Below are positions 47,589 through 59,287 of a stretch of DNA of 64,000 nt, piece after piece. This DNA is from Akanthomyces muscarius (Eukaryota; Ascomycota; Sordariomycetes; Hypocreales; Cordycipitaceae): assembly GCF_028009165.1 (NCBI RefSeq), contig NW_026611617.1, forward strand, positions 1,250,001-1,314,000. Reading direction: 5' to 3'. Under the pieces are notes generated by a model, which saw only the letters and a list, made by a program, of their open reading frames with translations, was not told where the DNA came from and did no database searches. Both the position numbers and the translations under genes were made by a program. Within the stretch, counting starts at the first letter, position 1. Each line of letters opens with the position of its first letter.

Positions 47589-50500
47589 ATGACGCTGTCG
47601 TGTCCCGTGTCCGCGGACAATGTCTTTGGGCCTGCGGTGGCGGCGCCGTGCAGGGCCGGTTTTGATTTTACGCTCCTTTTCGAAGAGACTGTCTTGACAA
47701 TTTTACCCTTGAGTCTGGCAAGTGAGTGTGAGCCCCGCCTGAACAGGTCTTGTTTTTATAAATAAAAAATAAAAATTGCTGACGCGATTCAGTATGCTGG
47801 GTAATCGGTCGCCTTGTCCAATTACGTTCTGCGACAGCCAAAGTCACGACCGGCTGGCTCCTGTCTAGCAAACTGGTAAGTAAGAAACGTCGCCCGAGAT
47901 GTTGGCCAGCCAGCCCTTTGTACAACGTTTAACGGTTCCAGCTCCTGTGGTCCGCCGACGTGGCTCTGCGGGTAGTCCAGTTAGCACTCTGGGTCTCGCG
48001 AGGCATACCCAGAACCGAGACGACGGTCGCTTGCTTGGCTCTATGTATCGTTGGGTCAGTTTTAATGCTCATTTGCTCGCACCGTGAGCATTTCCACGTG
48101 CTCCGGCCGTCGACTCCCTTGATTGTATTTCTAGGCGTGTCTCTCATTCTCGATCTCGCTCGCACACGAACGCTGTTCTTCTACTACACTGGCAAAGACG
48201 CTGTCGCCATTGTCAACGCGGTTGGGTATGGCGTAAAATTGCTACTATTTATTGCCGAAAACGTGGAAAAGAGACAGTGGCTGCGACCGCAATGGGCCGA
48301 AGTCTCTCGCGAAGAAGCCAGCGGCGTGCTAAACCGCTCGCTCTTCATTTGGCTCAACCCACTCTTCACTTTGGGCTTTGGTAGCAAACTGACGCTCAAG
48401 CAACTGTTTTCGCTCGATGCTGAGATTAAATCTGCGGCGCGTCCCGTCGAGCTGATGGAAGAATGGGAACTATGTGAGCGTGGTACCGCCTGTCGACTCG
48501 TGGACAACCGTCTGACCTTTGTGAACAGCGTCCAAATCGTCCAGTCATGCTCTGTTCTGGCAGTTTCTTCGCCACTACAAGTGGCAGTTCCTAGCGGGCG
48601 TATTGCCCCGACTCAGCTATAGCGGCTTCCTCTTTGCGCAGCCATTTCTCTTGGAGCGCGTCCTTGACTTTATCGATGAACAACGCGTGGCCAACACCGA
48701 TTCGACTGCATATGGCCTCATTGCTGCCTATGGTATCGTATATATTGGGATCGCTGTAAGTGTCGGCTGGAGCGGTTGTCTGGCTTTTGGAACTGACGGA
48801 GAACGCAACAGGTCTCCTACACCATTTATCAGCACAAAACATATCGACTTCTCACACTATATCGCGGGAGCTTGATTGCCCTCATCTACAACAAGACGCT
48901 AAAGATGAACGTTGCGAATGTGACCGATGCGGAAGCCATAACGCTCATGAGCGCCGATATCGATCGCATCGGACACAGTCTGCCACTGATTCATGAGCTG
49001 TACGCAAGCCTCTTGGACATTGCCATCGCCCTTTGGCTGCTGTACGGACGACTCGGTATTGCCATGATAGCGCCAATTATCTGGATTGCTTGTGAGTTTG
49101 CGACCTAGGGAGAGGGAAATGCATGAGTGGCAGGCCCTGGAACTTTGCAAAAGCAGGACTTGTTTTGCTAACGCTCGCCAGTATTCACGATTGCCGGTCT
49201 ACCAATTGCTGGCGCGGCTGGTAATGCTCAGTCGCCATGGCTAGACGCAATTGAAGATCGCTTGGCCGTAACTGCAAAGGCACTAGGCTCGATGAAGGCG
49301 GTCAAGATGACTGGCCTTTCTGATCTCGTTTCCACGACTCTTAGGCGTCTCCGATGGGCAGAGATTCACGCTTCTCTGCGCTATCGAGTACTAAACATTT
49401 TTGTGACCGTTTCCTGCAAGTGAATTACCATTCAACGGCTGAGGTCGAGTAACGTTGCTAACTTTTTCCCTCAAGATTTTGCATCCTCTGCCGTGGCTCC
49501 TGTCTGGGGGTTTGGTGTCTACAGTATACTAGCGAAAGCTAGAGGCACACCGACTCTCACTGAGGGCGTTGCTTTTGCTGCGCTCAGCCTGTTTGAGCTT
49601 ATGAATCAACCGCTCATCCATATTGTAGATGGTTTTGAACATATTCAGACTGTCAGAACCTCATTCCGTCGCGTTCAAGAGTACTTGGAGTCGGACGAGC
49701 GCGAGGACTACCGTGTAATTGTCAATCGATCTCCTTCAATATCAGATGATGAAAAGGAAAAGCTTCGCATTCTCGAAAAGGCACCTTCACATCACCAAGA
49801 TTTGAACGCAGATGACGCAGTCACTCTTGCGAATGTTTCGGCAGCATACAGCGTTGAGGGCGACCCGGTGTTGGCGAACCTCAACCTTTCCATCAAGAAA
49901 GGCGAGACTACAATGGTCTTCGGCCCAGTCGGGTGTGGCAAGTCGACATTTCTGCGACTACTCCTTGGCGAGATGGCTTCAGTCGTTGGAGAAGTCACGA
50001 CATGCTTCTCCACGGCAGCATTCTGTCCACAGACGCCTTGGATCACATGGGGGTCTATCCAGAGCAACGTTGTTGGCGTACTAGACTTTGAGGGAAAATG
50101 GTACAACATTGTTGCGCAAGCTTGTCTGCTGCTGAGGGATTTCCAGGAGCTTTCTGACGGAGATCAGACCAACACCGGCAGCCGCGGGTCTCGACTCAGC
50201 GGTGGTCAACAGATGCGCGTGTCGTTTGCCAGGGCTTTGTACTCGAGGCGCCCTGTCATGGTCCTAGACGATGTCTTGACTGGCCTCGATCGTGTCACGG
50301 AGCGCGGTATTCTGGAGCGGGTATTTGGACCTGGAGGGTTGTTGAAAGAAATGGAATCCACAGTCATCATGGCGACAAACAGCTTTTCCCACCTTCAGTT
50401 TGCCGACAACATCATCATTCTCAATGAAAAGGGCCAAGTCGCGCGACAGGGCAGGTGGGAGGCTATTAGTGCTGATTCTGCATTTGCGCACCACTCCGTC

Positions 50501-52472
50501 CACGACGAACCCGTCGTTACACACCGCCCAGAGCTGGAAATCTCTGACGAAACCATGCAGGAAATTGGAGTTCCGCTCGATGCGAATGAAGACTCGGGCG
50601 ACGATGACTCAGCACGTCCCGGTGACCTCCAAGTCTACGCATTCTATGCCAGAGTGGCTGGGGTTTGGCCAATACTTGCATACCTCTTCGCCTGCTCCGT
50701 GTTCGTGTTTGGTGTCAGCTTTCCTTCTGTTTGGCTGCAGAAATGGACAAACTACAACTCAGAGCACCCAAATGAGCGGATTGGATATTATCTAGGCGTG
50801 TACGGGGCTCTTGCCGGCGTGACCCTTCTAGGCTGCTCGCTCGCGGACAGCGTCTTCAACCTGGTGGTGATTCCTCGAACTTCGAAGAAGTTTCACGAGA
50901 TGCTATTGACTACAACTATGAGGTAAGCGCCCGTCGAAATAAATGTTGTGGGACGCCGGAGCCATAACTGCATGGATTGATCGTCGATTAACAAAAAGCA
51001 ACAGGGCCCCCACGTCCTTTGTCACATCAACCGATGCAGGAACAATCATCAACAGATTCAGTCAGGATCTTGAGCTGATCGACAATGATCTCCCCAAGTC
51101 TCTAGATCAAACTGTTTTCCAGCTGCTTAGCGCAGTCATGTCCGCTGTCCTAGTCTTCATCAGCTCAGGTTATGTTGCCATTGCGATTCCCTTTTGCATT
51201 GCTGCTATTGCTATTATTCAGCTCTACTACCTACGAACGTCGCGCCAGGTGCGAATTCTCGACATTGAGGCCAAAGCACCCCTTTTCTCGCAGTTCTTGG
51301 AAACTCTGGGCGGCATCTCTTGCATTCGTTCCTTTGGGTGGGTTGCTCAATACGAGAGCAACAACCGCGATGCTCTCAACTCGTCTCAGAAGCCCTATTA
51401 CACCCTGTGGTGTATTCAGCGATGGCTGACACTGGTGCTGGACTTGTTTGTCGCGGGGCTTGCGGTCCTTCTTGTCGGGCTTGCTACAAACATACGGGGT
51501 GGATCGACTGGTTTCCTGGGCGTCGCTCTTTTCCAAGTGGTCACGTTCAGCACAACTCTTCAAGTCCTCGTGGCAGAATGGACACAGGTGGAAATGGCGC
51601 TCGGTGCCATTTCGAGAATTCGATCCTACGTACTGCAAACCAAGAACGAGAACCAGACGGGCGAGAATGGTACCGTTCCGGAAGAGTGGCCCGATTCCTC
51701 TGCCACCATTGAGTTTAAAAACGTTACTGCGTCCTATGACGGCGAATCTGAACCAATCTTGAAGAACCTGAGCTTCACGATCAATATGGGCGAAAAGGTT
51801 GCGATTTGTGGGCGCACTGGAAGGTAAGCTTACAGAATTGGCACTTTTGTACCGAGACTAATTAGTTGCTACAGCGGGAAATCATCAACCATCTCTGCTC
51901 TCCTCCGGATGCTAGAGCTTGATGGGGGGTCCATCCATATCGGCCAAGTCGATATCAGCACCCTGCCCCGCCAGTTGATTCGCTCAAGACTCAATTCCGT
52001 TCCTCAGGAGCCCTTCTTTCTCCATGGCAGCGTCCGCTGCAACATAGACCCTGCCGAAGACGCCGCAGACGATCGCATACACGAGGTTTTGGAGTCTGTA
52101 GGTCTGTGGGAACTCTTCCAATCTCGCGGCGGTCTGGATGAGGACATGAATGAGGAAACATTGTCTCATGGTCAGCGACAGCTGTTCTGTCTTGCCCGAG
52201 CAGCTCTCAGTAGCGCCAACATTATCATAATGGATGAAGCAACAAGCGGCGTTGACGAAGAGTCTGAAAATTTGATGGAGAGCGTTATTGCCAAGGAGTT
52301 TGAAACTCGCACGGTCATTTCCGTTGCGCATAAGTTGGACGCCATTCTCGATTACAGTAGAGTCATTCTCCTAGATAAGGGAGTCATATTGGAGACTGGT
52401 CAGCCGCAAGAGCTCTTAGCCAAATCCGGTTCTGCTTTCAAAGCTCTCTTTGATGGTCAGAGGCGTGGTTAG
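47589..52472 (+). CDS. ABC transporter, ABCC/MRP-type full exporter
   Basis: I reconstruct nine exons: 47589-47721, 47793-47875, 47942-48473, 48529-48755, 48812-49091, 49182-49415, 49476-50922, 51005-51823 and 51875-52472. All phases agree and the product is 1,450 aa, the usual fungal ABCC size. The order is an N-terminal TMD0 (starting MTLSCPVSADNVFGP), a linker and TMD1 with LPRLSYSGFLFAQPFLLE, NBD1 with Walker A GPVGCGKS (646-653), LSGGQ (737-741) and LDD (760-762, Asp in place of the catalytic Glu as usual for ABCC NBD1), TMD2, then NBD2 with GRTGSGKS (about 1248-1255), LSHGQ (1348-1352) and MDEAT (from 1371). It should sit in the plasma or vacuolar membrane and pump amphipathic or conjugated compounds. 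Divergent position next to the NRPS suggests export of the peptide or self-protection. The sixth intron needs a GC donor. Confidence 0.93.
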
Positions 52473-53085
52473 ACTGGATCGGCTCGGGTTTTGGTAAATA
52501 GGTGCTGCCCTGCCTGGCCCCGCTACCCTACACAGCGAGGATTTCTGTAACGTTTATTCACTTAGAGAACCCGGCAGGGCGTATGACACAGAGAAGGCGA
52601 TCTTATTGATGGAATCTAGTTACTGCTTGCGCATAATAACTAAGCTTGAAGCCCCTAAAAGCCTCCTGGCCCTTTCGGCACCGAATCGTGAGGGGTTCGG
52701 TGCTGGCACGAGGCCGAGTCATCAAGAGCCCACAGTGGCTAGATATGCTGAGTCGTCAGATCGTTACAATTTCCGCAGAACTGTAAAAATAGCTGCGCGA
52801 CTTAATACCAAAGAAAAATGCTCTCTTTGCTCTCTGTTCGTCCTTTTTTTGTGTTCTGGGCTCAGAGAAAATTGTGTAAAACTGTAGCATCATTCCCACG
52901 TTTCCTGAAATAACTGCATTGGACCAAAGTCCGCATGAAATGAAAAAAAGGGTTTTGTCTCTTTTTATTCTCATTCTGTTCGCTCTTCTTTCTTAGTTAC
53001 TTTGTAATCTGTTGTGAAAAAAAGAAGAACAACAAAAGCTCCATGAAATGAGTCTAAATTTCCCCATCCCCAGTTGCGGCTACTA
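52473..53085. other. Convergent intergenic region between ABC transporter and hydrolase
   Basis: Both neighbours end here, so it should hold two terminators. The AT-rich, partly T-rich stretch 52840-53045 fits 3' ends. A 93-codon open frame at 52606-52887 shows nothing recognisable. Confidence 0.5.
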
Positions 53086-54775
53086 TTATTCCGCGTCCCT
53101 AACCAGATCAAACCAGATCAAATCCCGAATCGCCGGCTCGAGATCCAAGCCCAGTCGCACAGCCCGGTCATCCTCAAATACAAATTCGGCATCCATTGGA
53201 TCGTCGCCACCTTCTAATGCATCACACAGGTGTGCTATATATTCCCTCTGATGACGTTTGTGTTCAAAGCTCAGGGTAAACCCGAACGCGCGATCGCATG
53301 CGTCCACGAAAAGCGCTTCGTCTTTCATCTCCACGGTCAAATTTTTATAACCAATGTTTGTGAAGGTGCCAATGTAAGCGTCCAGCGGTACCTCTTGCGG
53401 GGGCAGTGACCTTGCTTTTTTTTTCGAAGGCTTTTCCGCTTTTCTCTCATTCGCGGAAGCTTTTGAAGTAGCATCTACCGGCTTGCCTGCATTCCTCGCC
53501 TGCTTCTTCTTTGTGCCGGGAGCCATCGCGTACGACCCTTTGTCTCCTGCATTTTCAGTGGTCACATTCACTGAAACAGCAGCCGGGCGAGTGGGTAATT
53601 TTTTCTCCTTTGGTTTGGTTCGAAGCTGCCTTTCGGAAGCTGGGAGCCCGAGAACCTCGTCTACCAGAGCCCTAATAACAGCAGTGGAAAGAGCCCCTGC
53701 ACCGGAAGAGTTGCCCATAACCACGACACCAAGTCGTTTTTCTGGCAAAAACACAAATCGGCTACCAAAACCAGCAATGTTTCCGTCATGGCCAACCAAC
53801 ATCTGACCTCTGTAATAGCACACTTCCATTCCAGCTGCATATATAGCAGGAGTCGTGTGTTGCTTCAGACGTTTTGCACCGGGGTTGACAATTGATCGCA
53901 TCCTGGTCAAGCCCTGGTAGACCTTGTCGTTGATAGGAAACTCGCGATTCATGAGCGCTTTGACCCACTTGATAAAATCGGCTGCGCTGGACATGACGGA
54001 GCCGGCTCCTTGGCCTTCGGGGCAGTCCGGGCTGTCAAACTCGTCGTATGAAGTTTTGTTCCAAAGATGCCCTTTGGCAATGCGGTCACCGAGCCCCCTT
54101 TCACGGGCCAGGGCAGGTTGCAGAGCCGTTGAATTCATGCCGAGCGGGTTGAAGAAGCGATCTTCGAGGAAGCGGGCAAAGGGCATGCCGCTTTCCACTT
54201 CGACCAGGTGCGTTGCGGCTGTGTACATCATGTTGCAGTAGAGGTAACGAGAACGGAGTGGAGCTGCGACAGCCAGGTTACGTAGATTCCGGGTTATGGA
54301 ACGAGCATCGTCTGGCTGTGCAGCGTATGTGCCCATGTAGGAATTATCATGGCTAACAGGTTTCGTTAGCCAACCTCTAATCAAAAGGGTTTCAAACTAC
54401 TCACCTCGCCATACCAGTCCTATGACTCAAAACATCCTCCACCGTTACTCCATCGGTGTAGTGGGTTTCTGGCATGACAAAGTCATCCGCCAGAAGCGCC
54501 GACATAGTAGCATCGTACTGAACCTTGGGGTGGTTCTTATTGTCGTCCACCAGCAAGGCCACGGCCGCCGCAGTGAGTGATTTGGCAGAAGAAGCAACGT
54601 CAAACACAGTTTCTGGCGTACAAGGTTCATTCCTTTCGACAGACGCGAATCCAAACCCTCGCGCTGCTGTTGCGGAGTCGCCTACCGCAATGCCGACTGA
54701 GATGCCCGGAACGTGATGCTCCGCCATCAAGGCGTTCACATGGTCTGTAAAGCGACTAGACCCAAAAAAATCCAT
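53086..54775 (-). CDS. Beta-lactamase-fold serine hydrolase (class C / D-aminopeptidase-like family)
   Basis: Two exons, 54775-54405 and 54352-53086, are joined over a 52-bp GT-AG intron to give 545 aa. The three catalytic motifs of the serine beta-lactamase/transpeptidase-like fold are in place: S62-S-A-K65 (SxxK nucleophile), Y162-C-N164 (YxN), and H312-D-G314 (HxG). No signal peptide is seen, so it is probably intracellular. After the catalytic domain (to about 365) there is a Lys/Ala/Pro-rich, low-complexity linker (about 368-445), then a C-terminal beta-rich domain (about 446-545) ending DLVRDAE. Fungal relatives include esterases, lovastatin-type acyltransferases and D-amino-acid amidases. 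Lying next to an NRPS with two epimerase domains, it could act on the peptide or its precursors, but that is inference. It may also be unrelated to the cluster. Confidence 0.9.
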
Positions 54776-55072
54776 CGTGATGCTGGTTCGCTCTGTATGC
54801 GGAAATGAGAGCGTGACACGACCACAGAGAAGCTGGTTCTGTTCTTGTGTTTATGTGAGACTTCGCGTTTGTGACTACTTTTATGCTCACTAAGGTGCAT
54901 GCAACCTGTCAGCGCTAGCCTAAAAATACAGCACCCCACAAAAAGTTAGTTGTTAAAATGCGGCGTGTTACTTTTCGGCATGTAGGGCACTGAATAAAAG
55001 TACTTCCTATACACGCAATTTAAGAGTAAAATAAGAAGTATTTAGATTTCTAGATTAATAATTAACTAAGGA
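54776..55072. other. Upstream region of the hydrolase and right boundary of the GC-normal island
   Basis: Normal composition holds to about 54990, then AT-rich DNA begins. There is no open frame beyond a 67-codon piece (54736-54939, minus) overlapping the hydrolase start. It presumably holds the hydrolase promoter. Confidence 0.5.
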
Positions 55073-55160
55073 TTAATATCGTATATAATAACCCCCTATA
55101 GCTTTAACAGCTTCAAGCCAGCGAGGCGATAACTCTAGAATCTTTATAATATAGCTATTA
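55073..55160 (-). pseudogene. Remnant of a Tc1/mariner transposase C-terminus
   Basis: On the minus strand this reads KILELSPRWLEAV, then KAIGGYYIRY and a stop. That resembles the conserved C-terminal end of Tc1/mariner transposases (PRR-x-x-A-V-I-x-A-x-GG-x-T-x-Y-stop). It is short and degraded and no terminal repeat is seen, so the assignment is tentative. Confidence 0.4.
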
Positions 55161-55280
55161 CTAATTACTACCTACACCTCTTATAAGTATACTTTAAACT
55201 TTTAGATATTTTCTAAATTATTAGTAAATTTATAAAGGTCTAGGTGTGCTTTAAATAATTTCCTTTTTAGAACTAATATA

Positions 55281-56883
55281 GTTTATAAGCGAGTAGGCCA
55301 CCTAAGTGAGTAGGCCACCTTCTAGGACCTTATAATAAAAACATATACTCTAATAAACTAAAATAAAATCTAGTTAATAAAAATTAATTATAATTATTTA
55401 AAGAAGTGATTTCTATTACCTTTTTATATATCCTAAAATTATAGCTAATTTTACTATAATTACTATAATACTAATAGTATAGTTTAAACTATATTAATAG
55501 ACTTAAACTTTTAGACTTATTATATCTTCTTTTACCTTTCCCTTATAACTAAGTAGCTAAATTTTTACTAGCTTTTAGAGTAAGAGATCCTCTAGTCTAT
55601 AAGTGTTTTTTTTTTATATATTAGCACTAAGAAAGTTATATATTTACTACCTCTAGCTTATTAATTTATTCTTATATTAGTGCTATCTATTATATTACTT
55701 TTATTATATACTTTAATAACTAAAAGATATTTATAATAATTTTACTTAAAAAGTTACTCTAATAGATCCTTATCCTTTTTTTAATATATTCTATTTAAGA
55801 TATAGCCTTTATTAAGTTATTAGGGGTTTTTAAAAGCTAGGGAAGTTCTTAACTATTAGTAGTACTAAGAGGTAATAAAGTTTATAACTTTATATTAAGC
55901 TATAAAATAATATATTCTAGATTAAAAAGATAAATCTTAGTACCTTAAAAACTACTAAGGATATTTAATTTAGTTATAAAAGCTTTATATATTAAGTAAA
56001 CTATAAGGAAAAATTCTTCTTTAATAATATAGGTAATTTTAATATATATTAGATTATTAATTATATTACTATATATATATTTTAATAGCTAAAAATAGGT
56101 AATATCTAATAGTTAAAGTATATATAATAAATAAGTAGGTATATATAATATAATTATATTATTTACCTTATAATATAGCTTAAAATCTATAAAGTAATAG
56201 CTTTTATACCTATTAAGGATTAATAGCTTATATTTACTAATTCTTTTAGTCTTTATATATAGATTAAAATACTTAAACTATTCTAAGTACTTCTTATTTA
56301 TAGTCTATCTAATTTTAGTAATAAAAATAGCCTAGTTATAAGGTAAAGGGCTATTTTTATACTAAAAGGAAAGGTAGGTTTTACCTATAATAATAATAAA
56401 TAAAGGAATAATAATACTAGCTATACTAATACACTCTATTATTATTACCTAAATATAATTTCTTTATTATATTTTCTAACCTTTTTAATATCTTTCTATA
56501 CTTATAATAACTATTTTAGATAATATTTAGCCTATTATAAAGCCTATCTTATTAAAGTTATAAATCTCCCCCCTTTATATACTATATTTTATAATAGTAT
56601 TTTCTATAAGCTAAAACTAGTCTTAATATTACTTTAGATCTTTATATTAGACTCTTTAATAGTTAATTTAATATAATAAATATATAATAAGTTCTAAGTA
56701 TTACCTAATAAAGTTTATAGATTAGTATCTCTTAACTAGAATATTATATTTAAGTTTTAGTAAGTAGTTAGTTATAGCTTCTATATTATATAAGTAAGGT
56801 AGTTAAGATTATATATTTAAATTAAGAATATACTAAATAAGGAGATCTTTTTCTTTATTTATTAATTTTTAAAAGTGTATTAT
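55281..56883 (-). mobile_element. Fot1/pogo-like transposon pogo-A, copy truncated at its right end
   Basis: It starts TA|GTTTATAAGCGAGTAGGCC, the least mutated version of the pogo-A terminal repeat in the window, with a second GTGAGTAGGCCACCT unit directly after it. It is collinear with the other pogo-A copies up to 56883, where an LTR-B fragment replaces the right end. The transposase is on the minus strand; the block at about 56575-56530 reads GEIYNFNKIGFIIG, with the catalytic Asp and Glu codons altered. Confidence 0.82.
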
Positions 56884-56930
56884 TATAAAGGTACTAAGCT
56901 TTAGCCTAGTATAGATTAGTTTAGCTTTTT
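56884..56930 (+). repeat. Gypsy-B LTR fragment
   Basis: TATAAAGGTACTAAGCTTTA is the LTR start seen at 11263 and 21848. About 18 internal bases are missing and similarity fades after about 56930. It marks the break of the pogo-A copy. Confidence 0.6.
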
Positions 56931-59058
56931 TATATTAAAAATGAAAAATAGTGGTGCGAATTTGCTCTATGTGCGAGTTGTGAAGCGGTATATGCTAGGT
57001 ACCCCTAATAGCGTAATTTAGTGGCGGTATAATAGGACTATAATAGACATAGTATAAGGGGCTTTTTACTAGGGGATGAAAAATAAAATGTATAAAAGGG
57101 ACGCTTATAATTAGCTAGTATAAAGGGGAAAAAAGATAAGGGAGATAAGGGTAAAAGGAATAGACTATCTTAGGCGTAGGCCTAGACACTTCTAGTATAT
57201 TTGTTATAATTTATTAATAACTATAAGTATACTAGTACTATTATTTATCTACTCCTAATTAGACCTAAAGATAGCACTATAAACCTTATTAGGTATATAG
57301 TAGTATAATTATAACTCTCCTATTAATCTAACTAGTTCTATATATATATATATTATAAGGTTAGACGTATAAAGAGTAATATAGTGTATTTATTGCCACT
57401 CCTTCTTAACCTTATACTATTATAACTAGATGTAGAATATAGTAGCGCTATTCTAATACTATAAGGGCACCTAACTTCTTATATAATATAAAGTATTAGG
57501 TAGTAGTGTGCTAGAAGTGCTGTACTTACTTTATACTAGGCGGCCTAAAGGCTTAGAGAGACCAGCTTAGGAGGAAACCGTACTAGATAAAGGGTGATAA
57601 GCTATGTGTAATAATTAAGCTGCTATTAATATATGCCCTATAAGGGAAGAAAGAATTATAAAAGTGGCGGCTAAATAGGAGTTACTTAGGGTTAGGGTTA
57701 GAAACTGTAAATTGAGTTATCTAAGCTAGCTCGCTCGGGAATTTTCTAATAATACATTTAGAGAAAGTAATAGTAAGGAAAGAAAGTAAAGAGGAGAGTG
57801 TCCTATCACTTATACAGCGACAAACTAGGGGCCAGGTCGTTATAAAATACACTAAAAATTTAGACCTATAAAAACCATAGGGGGGCTAGGTTGTTATAAA
57901 ATTAGAGCCTAAGTTGTTATAATAAGTTATAGTATAGAGTATAGTAAAATAAAAGGGAGAGGTAGGATAGAAAGAAGAGGGTTAAATTAAGTATAAAAAT
58001 ATAGAGTATATATTTTAGTGATTTTTAGTTAAATAGATATTATAGGTAATAATTCTATAAAAAATAGGTGTAATATAGTTAAGATAAGGCCTGTGTTATT
58101 ATAGAGCGAGAACTTATTATATAAAGCGCTAAGAACTAAGGGGGTTTAGGGGGTAAGCCCCTAATAAAATAGATAGGAGGAGGTTAAATAGATATTATAA
58201 GGTTAAATTCTATTAGAAATAGATATATTTAGCTAAGATAGGCCTATACTATTATAGAGTAAGAACCTATTATATAAAGCACTAAGAACTAAGGGGGTTT
58301 AGGGGGTAAGCCCCTAATAAAATAGGTAAAAGGCGGGTATAGATAAAGTTAGAGGCTAAAGAAGTATTTAAATAAGATACTAATATATAGACGCCTTAGA
58401 TAGGTTTTTAGGTATAAATATTTATAGTTATAAAAAGAAATTTTAATAGTAATATAGACTATAAAATAAAGCTATTTATATATAATAATAAATACCTATT
58501 TATATTTTACTAGATATATTAATAGGCATATCTATAAAATAAGGTTAGGTTATATTTAGCTAAATATTATAATTCTATCCCTATTATAATATATAAAGCT
58601 ATTATTAACACTATATAATAAATCCCTAGTTTAATCTAAGATTAGGTATAGTTAGTATAGTATATATTACCTAATTACTAACACGCTATCCCTTATATCT
58701 AAGCACTAAAAGAAGATAGGTTATATTATAAGGCATACCTATATATTATATATAAGGTCTACTAGATATAGTAGTATTACTAAGAGTAATATAGATAGTA
58801 GAATAATTAGAGATAAGGCAGCTATAAGAAGGCAAAGCCGCCTAAGTAATACCTATTACTATAAACTAAGAATATATAGTACTAGTAGTTATTTACTAAA
58901 AGGGGGGTTAGTTATTAGTTTAAGGTTAAGGCTAAAGTTAGGGTTAGGTTAATACCCGCCTATACTAATAATAAAGGTAGTAGGTTAGGTTTAGATAGTT
59001 AGGACGCTAATATAGACGCTAAGGCTGTATAGGATATATTAACTAAATAGATAGACAC
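56931..59058. other. AT-rich stretch of unknown origin
   Basis: No protein or known repeat is recognisable in any frame. It is less uniformly RIP-mutated than the flanks, with TG and CG dinucleotides still present near 56940-57010. It holds the 155-bp tandem duplication at 58028-58326 and two short TTAGGG-type runs (57686-57701, 58938-58948). Confidence 0.5.
58028..58326. repeat. Two-copy tandem repeat of about 155 bp
   Basis: Unit 1 is 58028-58182 and unit 2 is 58183-58326. Both begin GTTAAATAGATATTATA and share AACTAAGGGGGTTTAGGGGG near the end, followed by GTAAGCCCCTAATAAAATAG. The units differ by transitions and small indels. Confidence 0.8.
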
Positions 59059-59287
59059 TATGAAGGATTCGGGCTTTGCCCGCTCCCTAGGGACTTAATA
59101 CGAGAGCTTACTTAAGCTCTCGTATTAGGCGTAGATTATACTTACTTTATAGTGTAGATTATAAGCTAAATTAGGGGAGAGGGAGAGAGAGAGAGCCTCC
59201 CCCTTCCTTCTTCTTTCTTCTCTCTTTAAGAGAATTAATAACTATTATAACGCTTACTTATAGTAGCTATAAGGCTAGTCTATAATA
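59059..59287 (+). repeat. 5' LTR of Gypsy-C, with a 14-bp-arm hairpin
   Basis: It starts TATGAAGG (for TGTGAAGG) and ends ATAATA, the same 3' end as the Gypsy-B LTR. The last third is clearly related to that LTR; the first part is different. A perfect inverted repeat lies at 59097-59126. Confidence 0.7.

Noticed and set aside
47960..48622. ABC transporter starting at 47960 as a short protein
   Set aside because: The apparent start is a GTG inside exon 3. Upstream exons 47589-47721 and 47793-47875 join in phase and supply the usual ABCC N-terminus.
53086..54384. Hydrolase gene starting at 54384
   Set aside because: That Met lies in the intron. It would drop the SxxK nucleophile, which is in the upstream exon 54775-54405.
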